From assembly GCF_014196525.1 (NCBI RefSeq), contig NZ_JACIDX010000005.1:219010-283009 (forward strand): a stretch of DNA of 64,000 nt, in the 5' to 3' direction. Every line of letters starts with the position of its first letter. Position 1 is the stretch's first letter. The translations under genes were made by a program, and so were the position numbers. The notes under the pieces were generated by a model, which worked only from the letters and a program-made list of their open reading frames with translations, did no database searches and had not been told where the DNA came from. This stretch comes from Novosphingobium sediminicola (lineage in GTDB: Bacteria; Pseudomonadota; Alphaproteobacteria; Sphingomonadales; Sphingomonadaceae). Shown piece after piece: positions 26,830 to 36,195 of this stretch.

Positions 26830-28326
26830 TTAAGCCAATTCCTCCAGCACCACCTTCAACGCCGCCGCATTGATCGCCGCCGCCTTAGCCACATCCCCGG
26901 CCTCGCTGTAGCAACGCAGCTCCGGCGCATTGCCCGACCGGCGCAGGTGCAGAACCGAACCATCGGCGCAGGACATGCGAATGCCATCGGTCAGATCGAC
27001 GCCCGTGATCGGCCCGGCAATGCCGCCGAAATAGCCGGTCAACCGCGCGATCTGATCCTGCGCGTCGCCTTCGAGCAGGGCGGCGAAGATAGCCTCGCTG
27101 CGCTCTGTGGCAAAGTTCTGGATACGGTCGGAATAGGTCACGCGGGGCGGCAATTCGCCCAACAGGTCGGCCACCCGCCGCCCCCGCGCCGCCGCGATCA
27201 CCGCCACCACCGGCAGCACCGCATCGCGCGTGGGCAGCGCGGAAATGCTGCGCCCGCCAAGGTCAAAGGTACTGGCCAGCAGGAAGCCGCCATTGGCCTC
27301 ATAACCGCAAACCTTGTCCTGCCCGGCGGCCAGCGCAGCATTCATCGCGTCGATCACAAAGGGCGAGCCGATCCGCGTGCGCGCGCAATGGGCAAACGCG
27401 CCCGAAAGTTCCAGCACCGTGTTGCTCGACACCGGCGTCACCACCGTGCCCGCGCCCAGCGCCCGCGCGCAAAGCACGCCCAGCACATCGCCGCGCAGCC
27501 ATTCGCCGGTGTGATCGGCCAGCAGAGGCCGGTCACTGTCGCCATCGGTCGAGATGATCGCGTCAAAGCCATATTCCGCCGCCCATTCGCGCGCCAGCAC
27601 CACGTCCTCGGGGCGGATCGCCTCGGTATCGACGGGGATGAATTTGGTGGCGCGGCCAATCGGCACGCCCTCGGCCCCCAGCGCATTGACGATGGAGAGC
27701 ACGACATCGCGCCCCACCGCCGAATGCTGATAGACGCCGATCTTGCGCCCGGCCAGAGCATCGGCACCAAACGCCGCGACATAGCGCGCGACATAGGCCT
27801 TCTCCACATCCGTCACCGGCGGCAAAGGCGCGGGCGACACCAGCATGCCCTCATCGTCAAACGCGCCATCGGCCAGCGTCACGATCTGACGCTTCATGCC
27901 CGCCTCGTCCGACTTGAGCACCTCGCCGGCGGGGCGATAGAATTTGATGCCGTTGCGGTCGTCGGGAATATGGCTGCCCGTCACCATCAGGCAGGGGATC
28001 GCCTGCCCAAAGGCATAAAGCGCCAGCGCGGGCGTGGGCACATAGCCGCAGAACACCGGCTCTCCGCCCATATCCCGGATCGCCTGCGCACAGGCGGCCA
28101 GAATGCGCGGAGAACTGGGCCGAAGATCGCCCGCCAAGGCGACCCTGCCACCATCATATTCGCCAATTTCGCGAAGATAGGACAAGAAGCCCTGCGTATA
28201 GCCATAACACACGCGGTCGGTCATCGCGACGACTTCACCCCGCGCGCCGCTGGTGCCGAATTGGACACCCGATTGCTGCATCAGCATATCAACGGTGAGC
28301 GGGACAAGCGCGGCAGTACTTTCCAT
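26830..28326 (-). CDS. phosphohexomutase (phosphomannomutase/phosphoglucomutase type)
   Basis: A 498-aa enzyme of the alpha-D-phosphohexomutase superfamily, which interconverts hexose 1- and 6-phosphates. All four active-site loops are present. They are the phosphoserine loop MVTGSHIP, the metal loop STDGDSDRP, the sugar-binding loop CGYEANGG and the phosphate-binding loop RRSGNAPELR. The N-terminal FGTSGARG is typical of the family. Start ATG 28326 follows AGGAAGG, whereas the frame open to 28449 adds non-conserved sequence. Substrate preference (mannose, glucose or glucosamine) cannot be decided. It likely feeds nucleotide-sugar synthesis for surface glycans. Confidence 0.88.
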   Translation of the reverse strand: MESTAALVPLTVDMLMQQSGVQFGTSGARGEVVAMTDRVCYGYTQGFLSYLREIGEYDGGRVALAGDLRPSSPRILAACAQAIRDMGGEPVFCGYVPTPALALYAFGQAIPCLMVTGSHIPDDRNGIKFYRPAGEVLKSDEAGMKRQIVTLADGAFDDEGMLVSPAPLPPVTDVEKAYVARYVAAFGADALAGRKIGVYQHSAVGRDVVLSIVNALGAEGVPIGRATKFIPVDTEAIRPEDVVLAREWAAEYGFDAIISTDGDSDRPLLADHTGEWLRGDVLGVLCARALGAGTVVTPVSSNTVLELSGAFAHCARTRIGSPFVIDAMNAALAAGQDKVCGYEANGGFLLASTFDLGGRSISALPTRDAVLPVVAVIAAARGRRVADLLGELPPRVTYSDRIQNFATERSEAIFAALLEGDAQDQIARLTGYFGGIAGPITGVDLTDGIRMSCADGSVLHLRRSGNAPELRCYSEAGDVAKAAAINAAALKVVLEELA

Positions 28327-28494
28327 GGCGGCCTTCCTGAGCAGGATCATCATATTCAAGGCAAAGGTGCCTAGGTTAAATCCACTATACAACATCCTGC
28401 ATTGCAGCAAAGTTCCAAAATGGATTTCATAAACGAACCAGATTATCAACGAAATGCGAACCAGAAGCGATGGTTCCCCGCCTTTGCAAAGAGC
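28327..28494. promoter_or_regulatory. promoter region of the phosphohexomutase gene
   Basis: Read on the minus strand, TATAGT at 28389-28384 is a good -10 with no clear -35. A CTGCA-T-TGCAG inverted repeat at 28397-28407 sits just upstream of it, where an operator would be. A CTTTGCAAAG palindrome at 28482-28491 lies just past the diesterase stop. Confidence 0.4.
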
Positions 28495-29634
28495 CTATTT
28501 TCCTCGCGCTTCGAATCCCAGCGCCGGATCATCGGTAAAGAACCCGTCCAGCCCCAGCGCCAGATAGCGCCGCATTTCGGCCACACTGCCCGCGGCATTA
28601 CGGGCGTTCTCACCCTCGCCATTACGGAAATCGGCGGCGAGGAAACGGTTTTCCGGACGGAAGGTCCATGTGCCCACCAACAGCCCCGCGCGCCGCGCCG
28701 CCTCGACCAGCCCGGTCGGCTTGCCCAGACGGCCATCGGCCTCCAGCGGGATCAGCATCCGCGTGGCGGGCGCCAGCCAGTCGGCATAGGTGGCGATTTC
28801 GGCCAGCCCCTGCGGCGTCAACAGATCGGCCCAGCGCCTTTTGTCACCCGCCGCCTCAAAATCGGCCGGACTCTGGCGCGGATCGCCCACCAGTTGCATC
28901 AGTTGAATATTGCTCCACCCGGCCAGATCGCGGCGCAAAGCCTTCAAATTCGCCACCTCGAAACTCTGAATCACCACCGGCGCCTTTTTCAAATAAGCGC
29001 TGGCGTTCAGTCGTTCGATCAATCGCGGTTCGATCGGCAATCCGATCCGCGCGAAATAGGTCGAATGCTTGACCTCCGGGATCAACCCGATCATCCGGCC
29101 CCGCGCCGCCGATTCCGCCGCAACGAAATCAGCGATTTCCTCAAGGCTGACGATCTGAAACTGGCCATCATAGCTCTGGCTTTCGGGCCGCACCGTGCCA
29201 AGGCGCTCCTTGGCACGCAACGTCTTTAATTCGGCCAGCGTGAAATCCTCGGTGAACCAGCCGGTCAGCTTTTCGCCATCGACCACCTTATCCACCCGCC
29301 GCGCGGCAAATTCCGGGTGCGCCGCCACATCGGTGGTTTCGGCAATGTTGTTCTCATGGCGCGCGACCAACACGCCATCCTTGGTGCAGCACAGATCGGG
29401 CTCGATAAAATCGGCCCCATCGGCAATCGCGCGGGCATAGGCGCCCAGCGTATGTTCGGGCCGCAGCGCAGAAGACCCGCGATGCGCCAGCAGCACGGGC
29501 CGCGCCGGACGGGCGCGCGCCGAAACGCTGCCCCCGACAGGCGCGGCCATAGCCATGCTCCGCCCCCCCGCCACGGCTGTTGCCGCGACCAGACCTTGCG
29601 ACAAAATCTTGCGACGAGAGAGCGGATTACGCAT
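28495..29634 (-). CDS. glpQ: exported glycerophosphodiester phosphodiesterase
   Basis: A 379-aa GlpQ-type enzyme hydrolysing glycerophosphodiesters to glycerol-3-phosphate and an alcohol. The N-terminus NPLSRRKILSQGL followed by an Ala-rich stretch looks like a twin-arginine signal, so it is predicted periplasmic. Catalytic features are LAHRGSSALRPEHT, FIEPDLCCTKDG (metal-binding E and D) and ARHENNI, with the C-terminal DGFFTDDP. The gene starts 3 bases after the TonB receptor stop and forms an operon with it, which suggests uptake and hydrolysis of phosphodiesters as a phosphate or carbon source. Confidence 0.9.
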   Translation of the reverse strand: MRNPLSRRKILSQGLVAATAVAGGRSMAMAAPVGGSVSARARPARPVLLAHRGSSALRPEHTLGAYARAIADGADFIEPDLCCTKDGVLVARHENNIAETTDVAAHPEFAARRVDKVVDGEKLTGWFTEDFTLAELKTLRAKERLGTVRPESQSYDGQFQIVSLEEIADFVAAESAARGRMIGLIPEVKHSTYFARIGLPIEPRLIERLNASAYLKKAPVVIQSFEVANLKALRRDLAGWSNIQLMQLVGDPRQSPADFEAAGDKRRWADLLTPQGLAEIATYADWLAPATRMLIPLEADGRLGKPTGLVEAARRAGLLVGTWTFRPENRFLAADFRNGEGENARNAAGSVAEMRRYLALGLDGFFTDDPALGFEARGK

Positions 29635-29637
29635 CGA

Positions 29638-32052
29638 TCAGAGACCCACCGCCAGAGTGACAAAGAACTGACGCGGGGCCACCGGGTAGGCGGCGAAGCT
29701 GCCAGCATTGTTGAAGCTGGAAACCTGCAACCAGCCCTTCTTGTCGAACAGGTTGGTCACATTCAGGCTCAGCTCGGCCTTTTTCGCATGCACCAGCTGC
29801 GCGGGCAACTGATAAGCCACGCGGGCCGATGCCATGAACAGGCTGGGGATCGAGGCGTCATTGGTATAGGTGGCATAGCGGCGGCCGATATAGTCGCCGA
29901 TCAGCTGAACCTCTGCCCCGGCATAATTCACCGTCAGCATGGTCTTGTTCATCCAGTTGGGCGAGCCGGGGATCTGCTTGCCGCCCGTGGGCACAACGCC
30001 CGCAACCGTGGCATAGCCGCCGATCTGGGTGCCGGTGGCCGCGCCCGTCACGGTCGAATAGTCGCTGGAATATTTCGAGCTGTTGTAGCTCAAGGCATTA
30101 TACAGCTTCACATGCTGGCCAAAGCCCAGCGTGATGGCCGCGTCCACGCCATTGGTGGCCACATTGCCCACGTTGAAGAGTGCGGTGGTCGAGGGGTTGA
30201 TCGTGTTGATCGTGCCCGAGGTGGAAAGCGCCAGCAGGCGGTTGCTGAAATCGACGTGGTAATAGTTGATCTGCGCGTCGATGCTGCTGAGCAGGCCGGT
30301 GAAGTTGCGGTGGCTGCGCAGGCCCACTTCATAGACCCATGCCGTTTCGGGGCGGACGTTCGACTTGATGTAATCAAACGCTGCCTGGCTGCCCGTGCTC
30401 CACGGATCGGCCGAGCCGCCAGCACCGTAGGCCTGGAACTGGCGCAGGTTCTTCTGGACGTTGAAATAGACCTTCTCGGACCCGTTCAGATCGTAATTCG
30501 CGCCGATCGAGGGCAGGAACCAGTTGGTCGAATTGATCCGGCCGCTGGGGCGCGGATTGTTGATTTCCTGCACCGTGAACAGGCCATTGGCGAATTGCGC
30601 GCTGGTCTTGATGCCCGCTTCGACGTTCAACCGGCTGTTGACGCGCCATGCGTCCTGAACGTGCAATTGCAGGTTATCCGTGCGCATTTCCACCGCATAT
30701 TGCGTGATCAGATAGCCCGATGGACGGATATAGGGGCTGTAGGCGTCAGGCGTATTCACATTCATCGGATACCAGCGGCGATAGGCCGAGGATTCATTGT
30801 GGTGGAACCACACGCCCGCCTCGATGCGGTGATCGCCCGCATCAATGTTCAGATTGCTGATGATGCCTTCGCGGTGGATCATATATTCGGTGGTGCGGAT
30901 GGCATAGCCCGATCCGCCAAACACGGTTTTCAGATCCTGGCCCGGGAAATATTTGGCGAAGAGCGAAGGCAGGCCCGCCACCGTGATCGGCCCAGCCACG
31001 ACACCGACGCCGTCATTGTGGTGGATATAGAACTGGTTGGACCACTTGACGGCCTTCGACAGGTTCACATCATATTTGATATAGCCCAGATAGTCGGTGC
31101 GCTGAGCATCCGAATAGAAGTTGCGATAATTATTCGCCGCCACCGAGGGCACATTGCCGCTTGCGTCCAGATAATTGAGCGCCGCGCTGAAGCTGGGATA
31201 GGTGAAGGGGCGGGTATAGGGCTGATAAGCCTGCACCGCGTTGGTGGGGTTGGTATAGATGGTCGTCGCGTCTTCGTTCGGCTCGATCTTGTCCGAATAG
31301 GCGAAATAGGCAGTCAGCTTGCCGTGGCTGTCTTCATGGATGAATTTGCCATTGGCCTGATAGCCGCCCTGAACCCCGGCGAAGTCCCACGCGCGGGCGC
31401 GCTGGCGGCTGCCCGACAGGAAGAGCTTGTTGCCATTGCCGAATTCGCCCGAATCCACGCGGACAAAGGTGCGCGCCGTGCCATAGGAACCGGCGGTGTG
31501 GTTCATTTCCAGCCCGCGTTCGTTGGACGGATCGCGGCTGGTGATTTCCACTGCGCCGCCAAGATTGCTGATCGAGGCAACGCCCAGATCGCCCGCACCC
31601 GTGGCGACAACCGTGCGCCCGGTGTTTTCCGAAATCAGCGCACGGCTGGGCGAAAGGCCGTTGTAATTGCCATAGGACTGATCGCCCAGCGGCACGCCGT
31701 CCATGGTGTAGCCCAACTGCTGGGCCGAGAAACCGTGGACAAACATCTGCGCGTTCTGCTCGTTGTTGCCCCACGGGTCGGCGGTCACATAGAGCACGCC
31801 GGGCAGGCTCTGGATCGCCTTCAGGGGCGAGATGCCGGGCAGGATCTTCTGCATTTCGGCCGCCGGGATGGCCGTAGCCGAACGGGTGGTCTTGGCGTTG
31901 ACGACGATGGTTTCGCCAATATCAGCGGCGGGCGCTTCGGCATCGGCGGCGGGCGCCGCAGCAGGCACCTCAGCGGCCAGAGCGGGCGTGGTGGCAAGAG
32001 CCAGCGAGACGGCGGCCAGCGAGAGGCTGGTGCGCAAAGTGATTCGACCCAT
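29638..32052 (-). CDS. TonB-dependent outer-membrane receptor
   Basis: An 804-aa outer-membrane transporter. From ATG 32052 (behind AGGATGGAGA) it has a signal peptide ending TTPALA and an Ala/Pro-rich linker. A probable TonB box ETIVVNA comes next, followed by the plug domain with LKAIQSLPGVLYV and FVHGFSAQQLGYTMDGVPL. The rest is a beta barrel, with aromatic-rich strands and a final strand ending RQFFVTLAVGL. The co-transcribed glpQ gene suggests the ligand may be a phosphodiester or phospholipid head group, but the plug gives no direct evidence of ligand. Earlier in-frame ATGs (32064, 32088) are less likely starts. Confidence 0.9.
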   Translation of the reverse strand: MGRITLRTSLSLAAVSLALATTPALAAEVPAAAPAADAEAPAADIGETIVVNAKTTRSATAIPAAEMQKILPGISPLKAIQSLPGVLYVTADPWGNNEQNAQMFVHGFSAQQLGYTMDGVPLGDQSYGNYNGLSPSRALISENTGRTVVATGAGDLGVASISNLGGAVEITSRDPSNERGLEMNHTAGSYGTARTFVRVDSGEFGNGNKLFLSGSRQRARAWDFAGVQGGYQANGKFIHEDSHGKLTAYFAYSDKIEPNEDATTIYTNPTNAVQAYQPYTRPFTYPSFSAALNYLDASGNVPSVAANNYRNFYSDAQRTDYLGYIKYDVNLSKAVKWSNQFYIHHNDGVGVVAGPITVAGLPSLFAKYFPGQDLKTVFGGSGYAIRTTEYMIHREGIISNLNIDAGDHRIEAGVWFHHNESSAYRRWYPMNVNTPDAYSPYIRPSGYLITQYAVEMRTDNLQLHVQDAWRVNSRLNVEAGIKTSAQFANGLFTVQEINNPRPSGRINSTNWFLPSIGANYDLNGSEKVYFNVQKNLRQFQAYGAGGSADPWSTGSQAAFDYIKSNVRPETAWVYEVGLRSHRNFTGLLSSIDAQINYYHVDFSNRLLALSTSGTINTINPSTTALFNVGNVATNGVDAAITLGFGQHVKLYNALSYNSSKYSSDYSTVTGAATGTQIGGYATVAGVVPTGGKQIPGSPNWMNKTMLTVNYAGAEVQLIGDYIGRRYATYTNDASIPSLFMASARVAYQLPAQLVHAKKAELSLNVTNLFDKKGWLQVSSFNNAGSFAAYPVAPRQFFVTLAVGL

Positions 32053-32262
32053 GGAATTCTCCATCCTTGTGCAACAAGCCTGCTGCATGTGCGAAGGCCG
32101 CTAGGGGAGAGCAATGACCGGAACACGACAGTTCGATGACAAAACTATGAATATCATGGCATTTTCGTGAATTCATGCTCTATCGTGGCGCACCCGCGTC
32201 TCCTTACCCCTTCCCCTCTTGTCCAGTTGCCAATCCCACAGGCCGCGCCTAGTCATGCAATC
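32053..32262. promoter_or_regulatory. divergent promoter region, TonB receptor / TetR regulator
   Basis: A 210-bp, relatively AT-rich stretch between divergent genes. An ATGAAT...ATTCAT repeat spans about 32146-32175. The arrangement suggests the TetR protein may control the receptor, but no operator palindrome with convincing arms was seen. Confidence 0.35.
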
Positions 32263-32856
32263 ATGTGCAGTGCGACCACACCTTCGGAAAAACCCGGCAC
32301 CGATGCGTCCCCCGCGCCGCTGAGCGCCGAGCGTATCGTGGGCGAAGCCATCGCGTTGATGCAGGAACAGGGGCTTGATGCCGTCTCACTGCGCCGCCTT
32401 GCCGGGCGGCTGGGCGTGCAGGCCATGTCGATCTATTGGCATATACCCAACAAGGAGGAGCTGCTGCGCCGGATGAGCCAGCGCCTCTATGCTCTGGCCA
32501 TGGCCGATATGCCCCAATGCGCGACATGGCAGGATTGGGCGCGGGCCTACGGCCGAGCGCTCTGGACCATGTATCACAGCGCGCGCGATGCGGCCCGCCT
32601 CACCTTCTCGCTGGGCTATGTCGAAGAGGACTTTCGCAATTTCCGCGAATATCTGGCCCAGCGCCTGCAACCGCTCGGGCTGAGCGCGGCCGAGGCGGTG
32701 CAGTTGCATTCGGCCATTCAGGCGCTGGTGATCGGCTGGGCCGGTTTCGACAACACCTATGGCGAGGTGATGGGCAAACTGACCCCGATCGAACCGGCGG
32801 TGATGGACAGTCTCGAAGCGCTGATCGTGGGCTCGGAATGTTTGCGCCGGGCGTGA
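32263..32856 (+). CDS. TetR-family transcriptional regulator
   Basis: A 197-aa repressor-type regulator from ATG 32263. The helix-turn-helix reads DAVSLRRLAGRLGVQAMSIYWHIPNKEELL (about residues 37-66), close to the TetR class proper (SLYWHV type). The C-terminal ligand domain has the GWAGFDNTYGEV segment. Upstream in-frame ATGs would add sequence without family resemblance. It is divergent from the TonB receptor and its end abuts the ZntB-type gene, so either could be a target. Ligand unknown. Confidence 0.85.
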   Translation: MCSATTPSEKPGTDASPAPLSAERIVGEAIALMQEQGLDAVSLRRLAGRLGVQAMSIYWHIPNKEELLRRMSQRLYALAMADMPQCATWQDWARAYGRALWTMYHSARDAARLTFSLGYVEEDFRNFREYLAQRLQPLGLSAAEAVQLHSAIQALVIGWAGFDNTYGEVMGKLTPIEPAVMDSLEALIVGSECLRRA

Positions 32857-32858
32857 AT

Positions 32859-33842
32859 ATGCCGGAACGCGCGCCTGCATGGAGCCAGCCCGGCAACGGG
32901 CTGCTCTGGGGCAAGGATTTCTATACTACCGGCCCGCGCGACATAGCCATCGACACGCCACGCGCCGATGGCGTCTTTCGCTGGCTGCATATGAGCCTGG
33001 CCGATAATGGCGCGCGACAATGGATCGAGCGTGCCGATTTCCTGCCCCAGAATGTGCGCGAGGCGATGCTGGCCCCCGACACGCATCAGAGCAGCTTTGT
33101 TGAAGGCGATACGCTCTCCTGCGTGCTTCAGGATCTGCAGCGCGATTTCGAGATCCGCTATACCGACCGCGCTGGCACGGTGCATGTGGCGATCACGCCC
33201 GACATGATCATTACGGCGCGAATGCACCCACTGGGCTTTGCCGATGTGCTGCGCGATCGCTTTGCCGAAAAACTGTTTATCGACAGCGCACAGCGCGCGC
33301 TCGATGTGCTGGTCTCGGCCATTGTCACCAATCAGGCCGCGCTGGTCACGCAATTGTCGGCCCGCGTGCAAAAAGCCGAGGATGCCGTGCTGGCGGGCAA
33401 GGCCCCGCCCTCGGCGCGCGATCTGCTGGAATTGCGGCGGCGGCTTTCGATCATCCACCGGATGATGGACGGTACCAAGCGCGTGCTGATGCGGCTGGAG
33501 GAGGACGGTGATCTCGACGCCGCGCTCCACCCCACGGTCGAAAAACTGACCCAGCGCGCGCAGGGGCTGGACGAGGATGTGACCGCCGCGCAAGGGCAGG
33601 TGCGAATGCTGCGCGAGGAACTGGAGCTGGCCGCCAATCAGCGGATCAACCGCAACCTCTATATCCTCTCGGTGATGACGGTGCTGCTGATGCCCGCCAC
33701 GCTGGTGACGGGCTTTTTCGGCATGAACACCGGCGCCCTGCCCTTTGCCCATGGATCGGGCACATGGGTGGCGGGAGGCGTCGCTTTGCTCGCCTCACTC
33801 GCCACCTATCTATACCTGCACTGGCGCGGTTTTTTCCGTTAA
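32859..33842 (+). CDS. zntB: ZntB/CorA-family metal ion transporter
   Basis: A 327-aa protein, the length of E. coli ZntB. A soluble N-terminal domain contains AVRxAL-like elements and a long helix rich in LRRRLSIIHRMMDG. Two C-terminal transmembrane helices follow, with the pore motif GFFGMNTG (GMN) after the first. The loop after GMN is ALPFAHG, more like ZntB than CorA. Start ATG 32859 is 2 bases after the TetR stop; ATG 32838 and GTG 32853 are alternatives. Its TAA stop shares 3 bases with the convergent SDR stop. Confidence 0.85.
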   Translation: MPERAPAWSQPGNGLLWGKDFYTTGPRDIAIDTPRADGVFRWLHMSLADNGARQWIERADFLPQNVREAMLAPDTHQSSFVEGDTLSCVLQDLQRDFEIRYTDRAGTVHVAITPDMIITARMHPLGFADVLRDRFAEKLFIDSAQRALDVLVSAIVTNQAALVTQLSARVQKAEDAVLAGKAPPSARDLLELRRRLSIIHRMMDGTKRVLMRLEEDGDLDAALHPTVEKLTQRAQGLDEDVTAAQGQVRMLREELELAANQRINRNLYILSVMTVLLMPATLVTGFFGMNTGALPFAHGSGTWVAGGVALLASLATYLYLHWRGFFR

Positions 33843-34747
33843 CCCTCTGTTTTAGCGAATACCTTCGCGCCATTGCTGGCCCATTCCATCAGCGCGTCGG
33901 TGCGGGCCTTGGCGCCTTCCGGGTCGGCCTCGATCGGCAGGATCGCATCGACGATACGGTCGAAATGGGCGCGGATCTGCTCCTTGGCTTCGGGATAGGG
34001 GATGATGTAGAGGTCGCCCTTCTCGATCCCCTTCTTGGTCCATTCGGCCAGTTCGACCGGCTCCATCCCATGGCGATGGATCGAATGGAGCGACTGGATC
34101 GTCGCCTCGTCCTCGCGATAGCCCGATGGGCCGAGCCCTGCGGGGCGCAGCTTGCTCGCCTCAGCAATGTTGCTCTTGATATTGGCGGGGCAGATCACCG
34201 AAACGCCGATATTGTGCTTGGCCAGCCCCTGCGCATAGCCTTCCATCAGATTGATAACCGCCGCCTTGGCCGCCGAATAAGGCGCGGCCAGCGCGCTGCC
34301 CGACAGGCCGCCCAGCGACGAGGTGGTGACGATATGGCCCGGCTTGCCGCTCTCGATCATGCGCGGCACAAACGTCACCATGCCATTGATGACCCCGCCC
34401 AGGTTCACCCCGATCAGCCAGTCGAAATCGGCATAGGTGGTCTTTTCCACCGGGCCAAAGCTGTTCACGCCCGCCGTGTTGAACAACAGCGTGGGGGCGG
34501 AACCAAAGACCTGCTCGACCTCATCGGCGGCGCGGGCATAGGCCTCGCGGTCGGTGATATCCAGCACGATGCCATGAGCGGTGATGCCCTCGGCGCGCAA
34601 TTGGCCCAGCGCCGCCTCAATCGCATCGGCGCGCAGATCGGCGATGACGACCTTGGCCCCGGCCCGGCCAAAGACCAGCGCCTGCCCCAGCCCCGCGCCC
34701 GAGGCGCCGCCGGTGATAAAGGCCAGTTGCCCGTTGAAATCCTGCAT
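33839..34747 (-). CDS. short-chain dehydrogenase/reductase
   Basis: A 302-aa SDR with an extended C-terminus. The cofactor motif TGGASGAGLG is near residue 15, the NTAGVNSFG segment near 90, the catalytic Ser in TTSSLGG and the Tyr/Lys in YSAAKAA. The C-terminal 80 residues (after AEWTKKGIEKGDLYIIPYPE) exceed a classical SDR. Start ATG 34747 has AGAGAGG nine bases upstream, while ATG 34756 would abut that site. Substrate unknown. A strong palindrome sits 60 bases upstream, suggesting dedicated repression. Confidence 0.85.
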   Translation of the reverse strand: MQDFNGQLAFITGGASGAGLGQALVFGRAGAKVVIADLRADAIEAALGQLRAEGITAHGIVLDITDREAYARAADEVEQVFGSAPTLLFNTAGVNSFGPVEKTTYADFDWLIGVNLGGVINGMVTFVPRMIESGKPGHIVTTSSLGGLSGSALAAPYSAAKAAVINLMEGYAQGLAKHNIGVSVICPANIKSNIAEASKLRPAGLGPSGYREDEATIQSLHSIHRHGMEPVELAEWTKKGIEKGDLYIIPYPEAKEQIRAHFDRIVDAILPIEADPEGAKARTDALMEWASNGAKVFAKTEG

Positions 34748-34761
34748 AAAAGCCATCCTCT

Positions 34762-34822
34762 CTTACAATGCGGGCGATCTGCAACTTGAGTCGCCTTTGT
34801 ATGCCATACTTACATTGTAAGT
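34762..34822. promoter_or_regulatory. operator-like palindromes upstream of the SDR gene
   Basis: ACTTACA-T-TGTAAGT at 34808-34822 is a perfect 7-1-7 palindrome. A related half-site CTTACAATG (34762-34770) matches CATTGTAAG within it in inverted orientation. The size and symmetry suit a TetR- or GntR-type repressor of the SDR gene. The cognate regulator is not evident in the immediate neighbourhood. Confidence 0.6.
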
Positions 34823-34839
34823 GAGGATGCGCAAGAGGA

Positions 34840-36195
34840 TCAGAAAGCGCCGCACTCGGCCAGGATTTGCCCCGTCGGCCGACCCCGCGCGGCCATGATG
34901 CGGATGCGCGCCTCGTTGGTCAGCACCTCCCACGCGGCCTCCTCCACCTTTGGCCAGAGCGCATGAGGAACCACCACCACGCCATTTTCATCGCCAAAGA
35001 TCATATCATCGTGGGCGATGCGTATGTCGCCGATCATCACCGGCATGTTCATCGAACCCAGCGTGCCTTCATATTTGATATCGTCGCAATAGGACCGCCG
35101 CGCATAGACCGGCAGGCCCAGCAGCGACACATCGCGGCTGTCGCGCGTTACGCCATCAATCACCGCGCCCACCGCCCCCGCCCGGATCGCCAGCGTGGCG
35201 TTCAGATCGCCGAAATAGGCAAAGCCGGGCGCCTCATTGGCCACCGCGATGATGCAGCCGGGGCGCACGAAGCGATAGGATTCCAGCGCATCGTAAATGC
35301 CCTTCCACCGCCCGCTCTCGCGCTCCTGCGGGGTGATCGCCACCAGTTGCAGTGTCCGCGCGCGGCCCAGCATCTTGCCCGGACTGGTCGCCCCGATATG
35401 CGGCGGCAAAACCGCGCGAAACCCCATCTCCTTGGTAATATCGGCCAGCACCGGCGAGGAGAGATAGGGCGTGAGCGCCCGCAACCGCGTCACCTCCTGC
35501 GCCCGCTCTCCTGCGCAAAGCATCTCGGCCATGATCAGATCGGCGGGATTGTTGATATCCACCTGCTCGGTCGGGTCCAGTTCGAAGAGGATGGGGTTGC
35601 GCCCGAATCGCTGGGTCGGCACCGGCTCTCCGGGGCGGCGGCGCACGATATAAAGGCTCATCGCCTCGATCACCGTGGGCGGCAATTCGACGCTGTTCGG
35701 GATGCGCCCGCGCCCATAAGCCGGTTCATCGCCGTTCCAGCAATATTGCTTGGCCCGGCAAACCGCCACCAGACTGTCGGCCTGAGGATTGTCGATCAAT
35801 GCCTGAATGGCCCGCGCCACCGTCTTTTCGGTGACGAAGGGCGCGGTGCACAGCGCCTGAAGATAGAAATCATAGGGGCCGCCTGCCGCATCCGCCGCCG
35901 CGCATTCCCACGCAAACAGCCCATGCCCATCGCAGGCATTGCTGGCCAGTTCGGCCGGACGATGCAGGCGGCGCACCGCCAGATCGCCCGCCAGCCCCCC
36001 GATCACATCGCATTCCGTGTCCAGATAGACCGCATCCACCCCATCGCAGGCCAGCAATTGCCGCAATTTGCGCAGGAACAGATGGTCGCCATCCAGCACC
36101 TGCGTGTTCTTCGCCTCGATCCGCTCGCTGTTGCCTTTGGCAGGCATCAGCGCGGCCACGCGGGGGCGAGCGATGGGCTTGGAGTGAGCATTCAT
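34840..36195 (-). CDS. CMP-sugar (acylneuraminate-type) cytidylyltransferase fused to RraA-like domain
   Basis: A 451-aa two-domain protein. The N-terminal half (about 12-225) resembles NeuA/PseF CMP-nonulosonate synthetases. It has the nucleotide loop MPAKGNSERIEAKN, a TECDVIGGLAGDL segment and RPAELA. The C-terminal half (about 240-450) resembles the RraA/HMG-aldolase family, with FGDLNATLAIRAGAVGAVIDG followed by the metal/pyruvate-binding VTRDSRDV and the GDENGVVVVP turn. Either domain alone is common, but I do not know the fusion as a described enzyme. ATG 36195 overlaps the stop of the SIS-CBS isomerase gene. It may make or recycle and then activate a 2-keto-3-deoxy sugar acid for a surface glycan. 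Confidence 0.78.
   Translation of the reverse strand: MNAHSKPIARPRVAALMPAKGNSERIEAKNTQVLDGDHLFLRKLRQLLACDGVDAVYLDTECDVIGGLAGDLAVRRLHRPAELASNACDGHGLFAWECAAADAAGGPYDFYLQALCTAPFVTEKTVARAIQALIDNPQADSLVAVCRAKQYCWNGDEPAYGRGRIPNSVELPPTVIEAMSLYIVRRRPGEPVPTQRFGRNPILFELDPTEQVDINNPADLIMAEMLCAGERAQEVTRLRALTPYLSSPVLADITKEMGFRAVLPPHIGATSPGKMLGRARTLQLVAITPQERESGRWKGIYDALESYRFVRPGCIIAVANEAPGFAYFGDLNATLAIRAGAVGAVIDGVTRDSRDVSLLGLPVYARRSYCDDIKYEGTLGSMNMPVMIGDIRIAHDDMIFGDENGVVVVPHALWPKVEEAAWEVLTNEARIRIMAARGRPTGQILAECGAF

Noticed and set aside
29317..32139. 940-codon open frame on the plus strand opposite glpQ and the TonB receptor
   Set aside because: It mirrors the third-position GC pattern of the receptor and has no recognisable domain.
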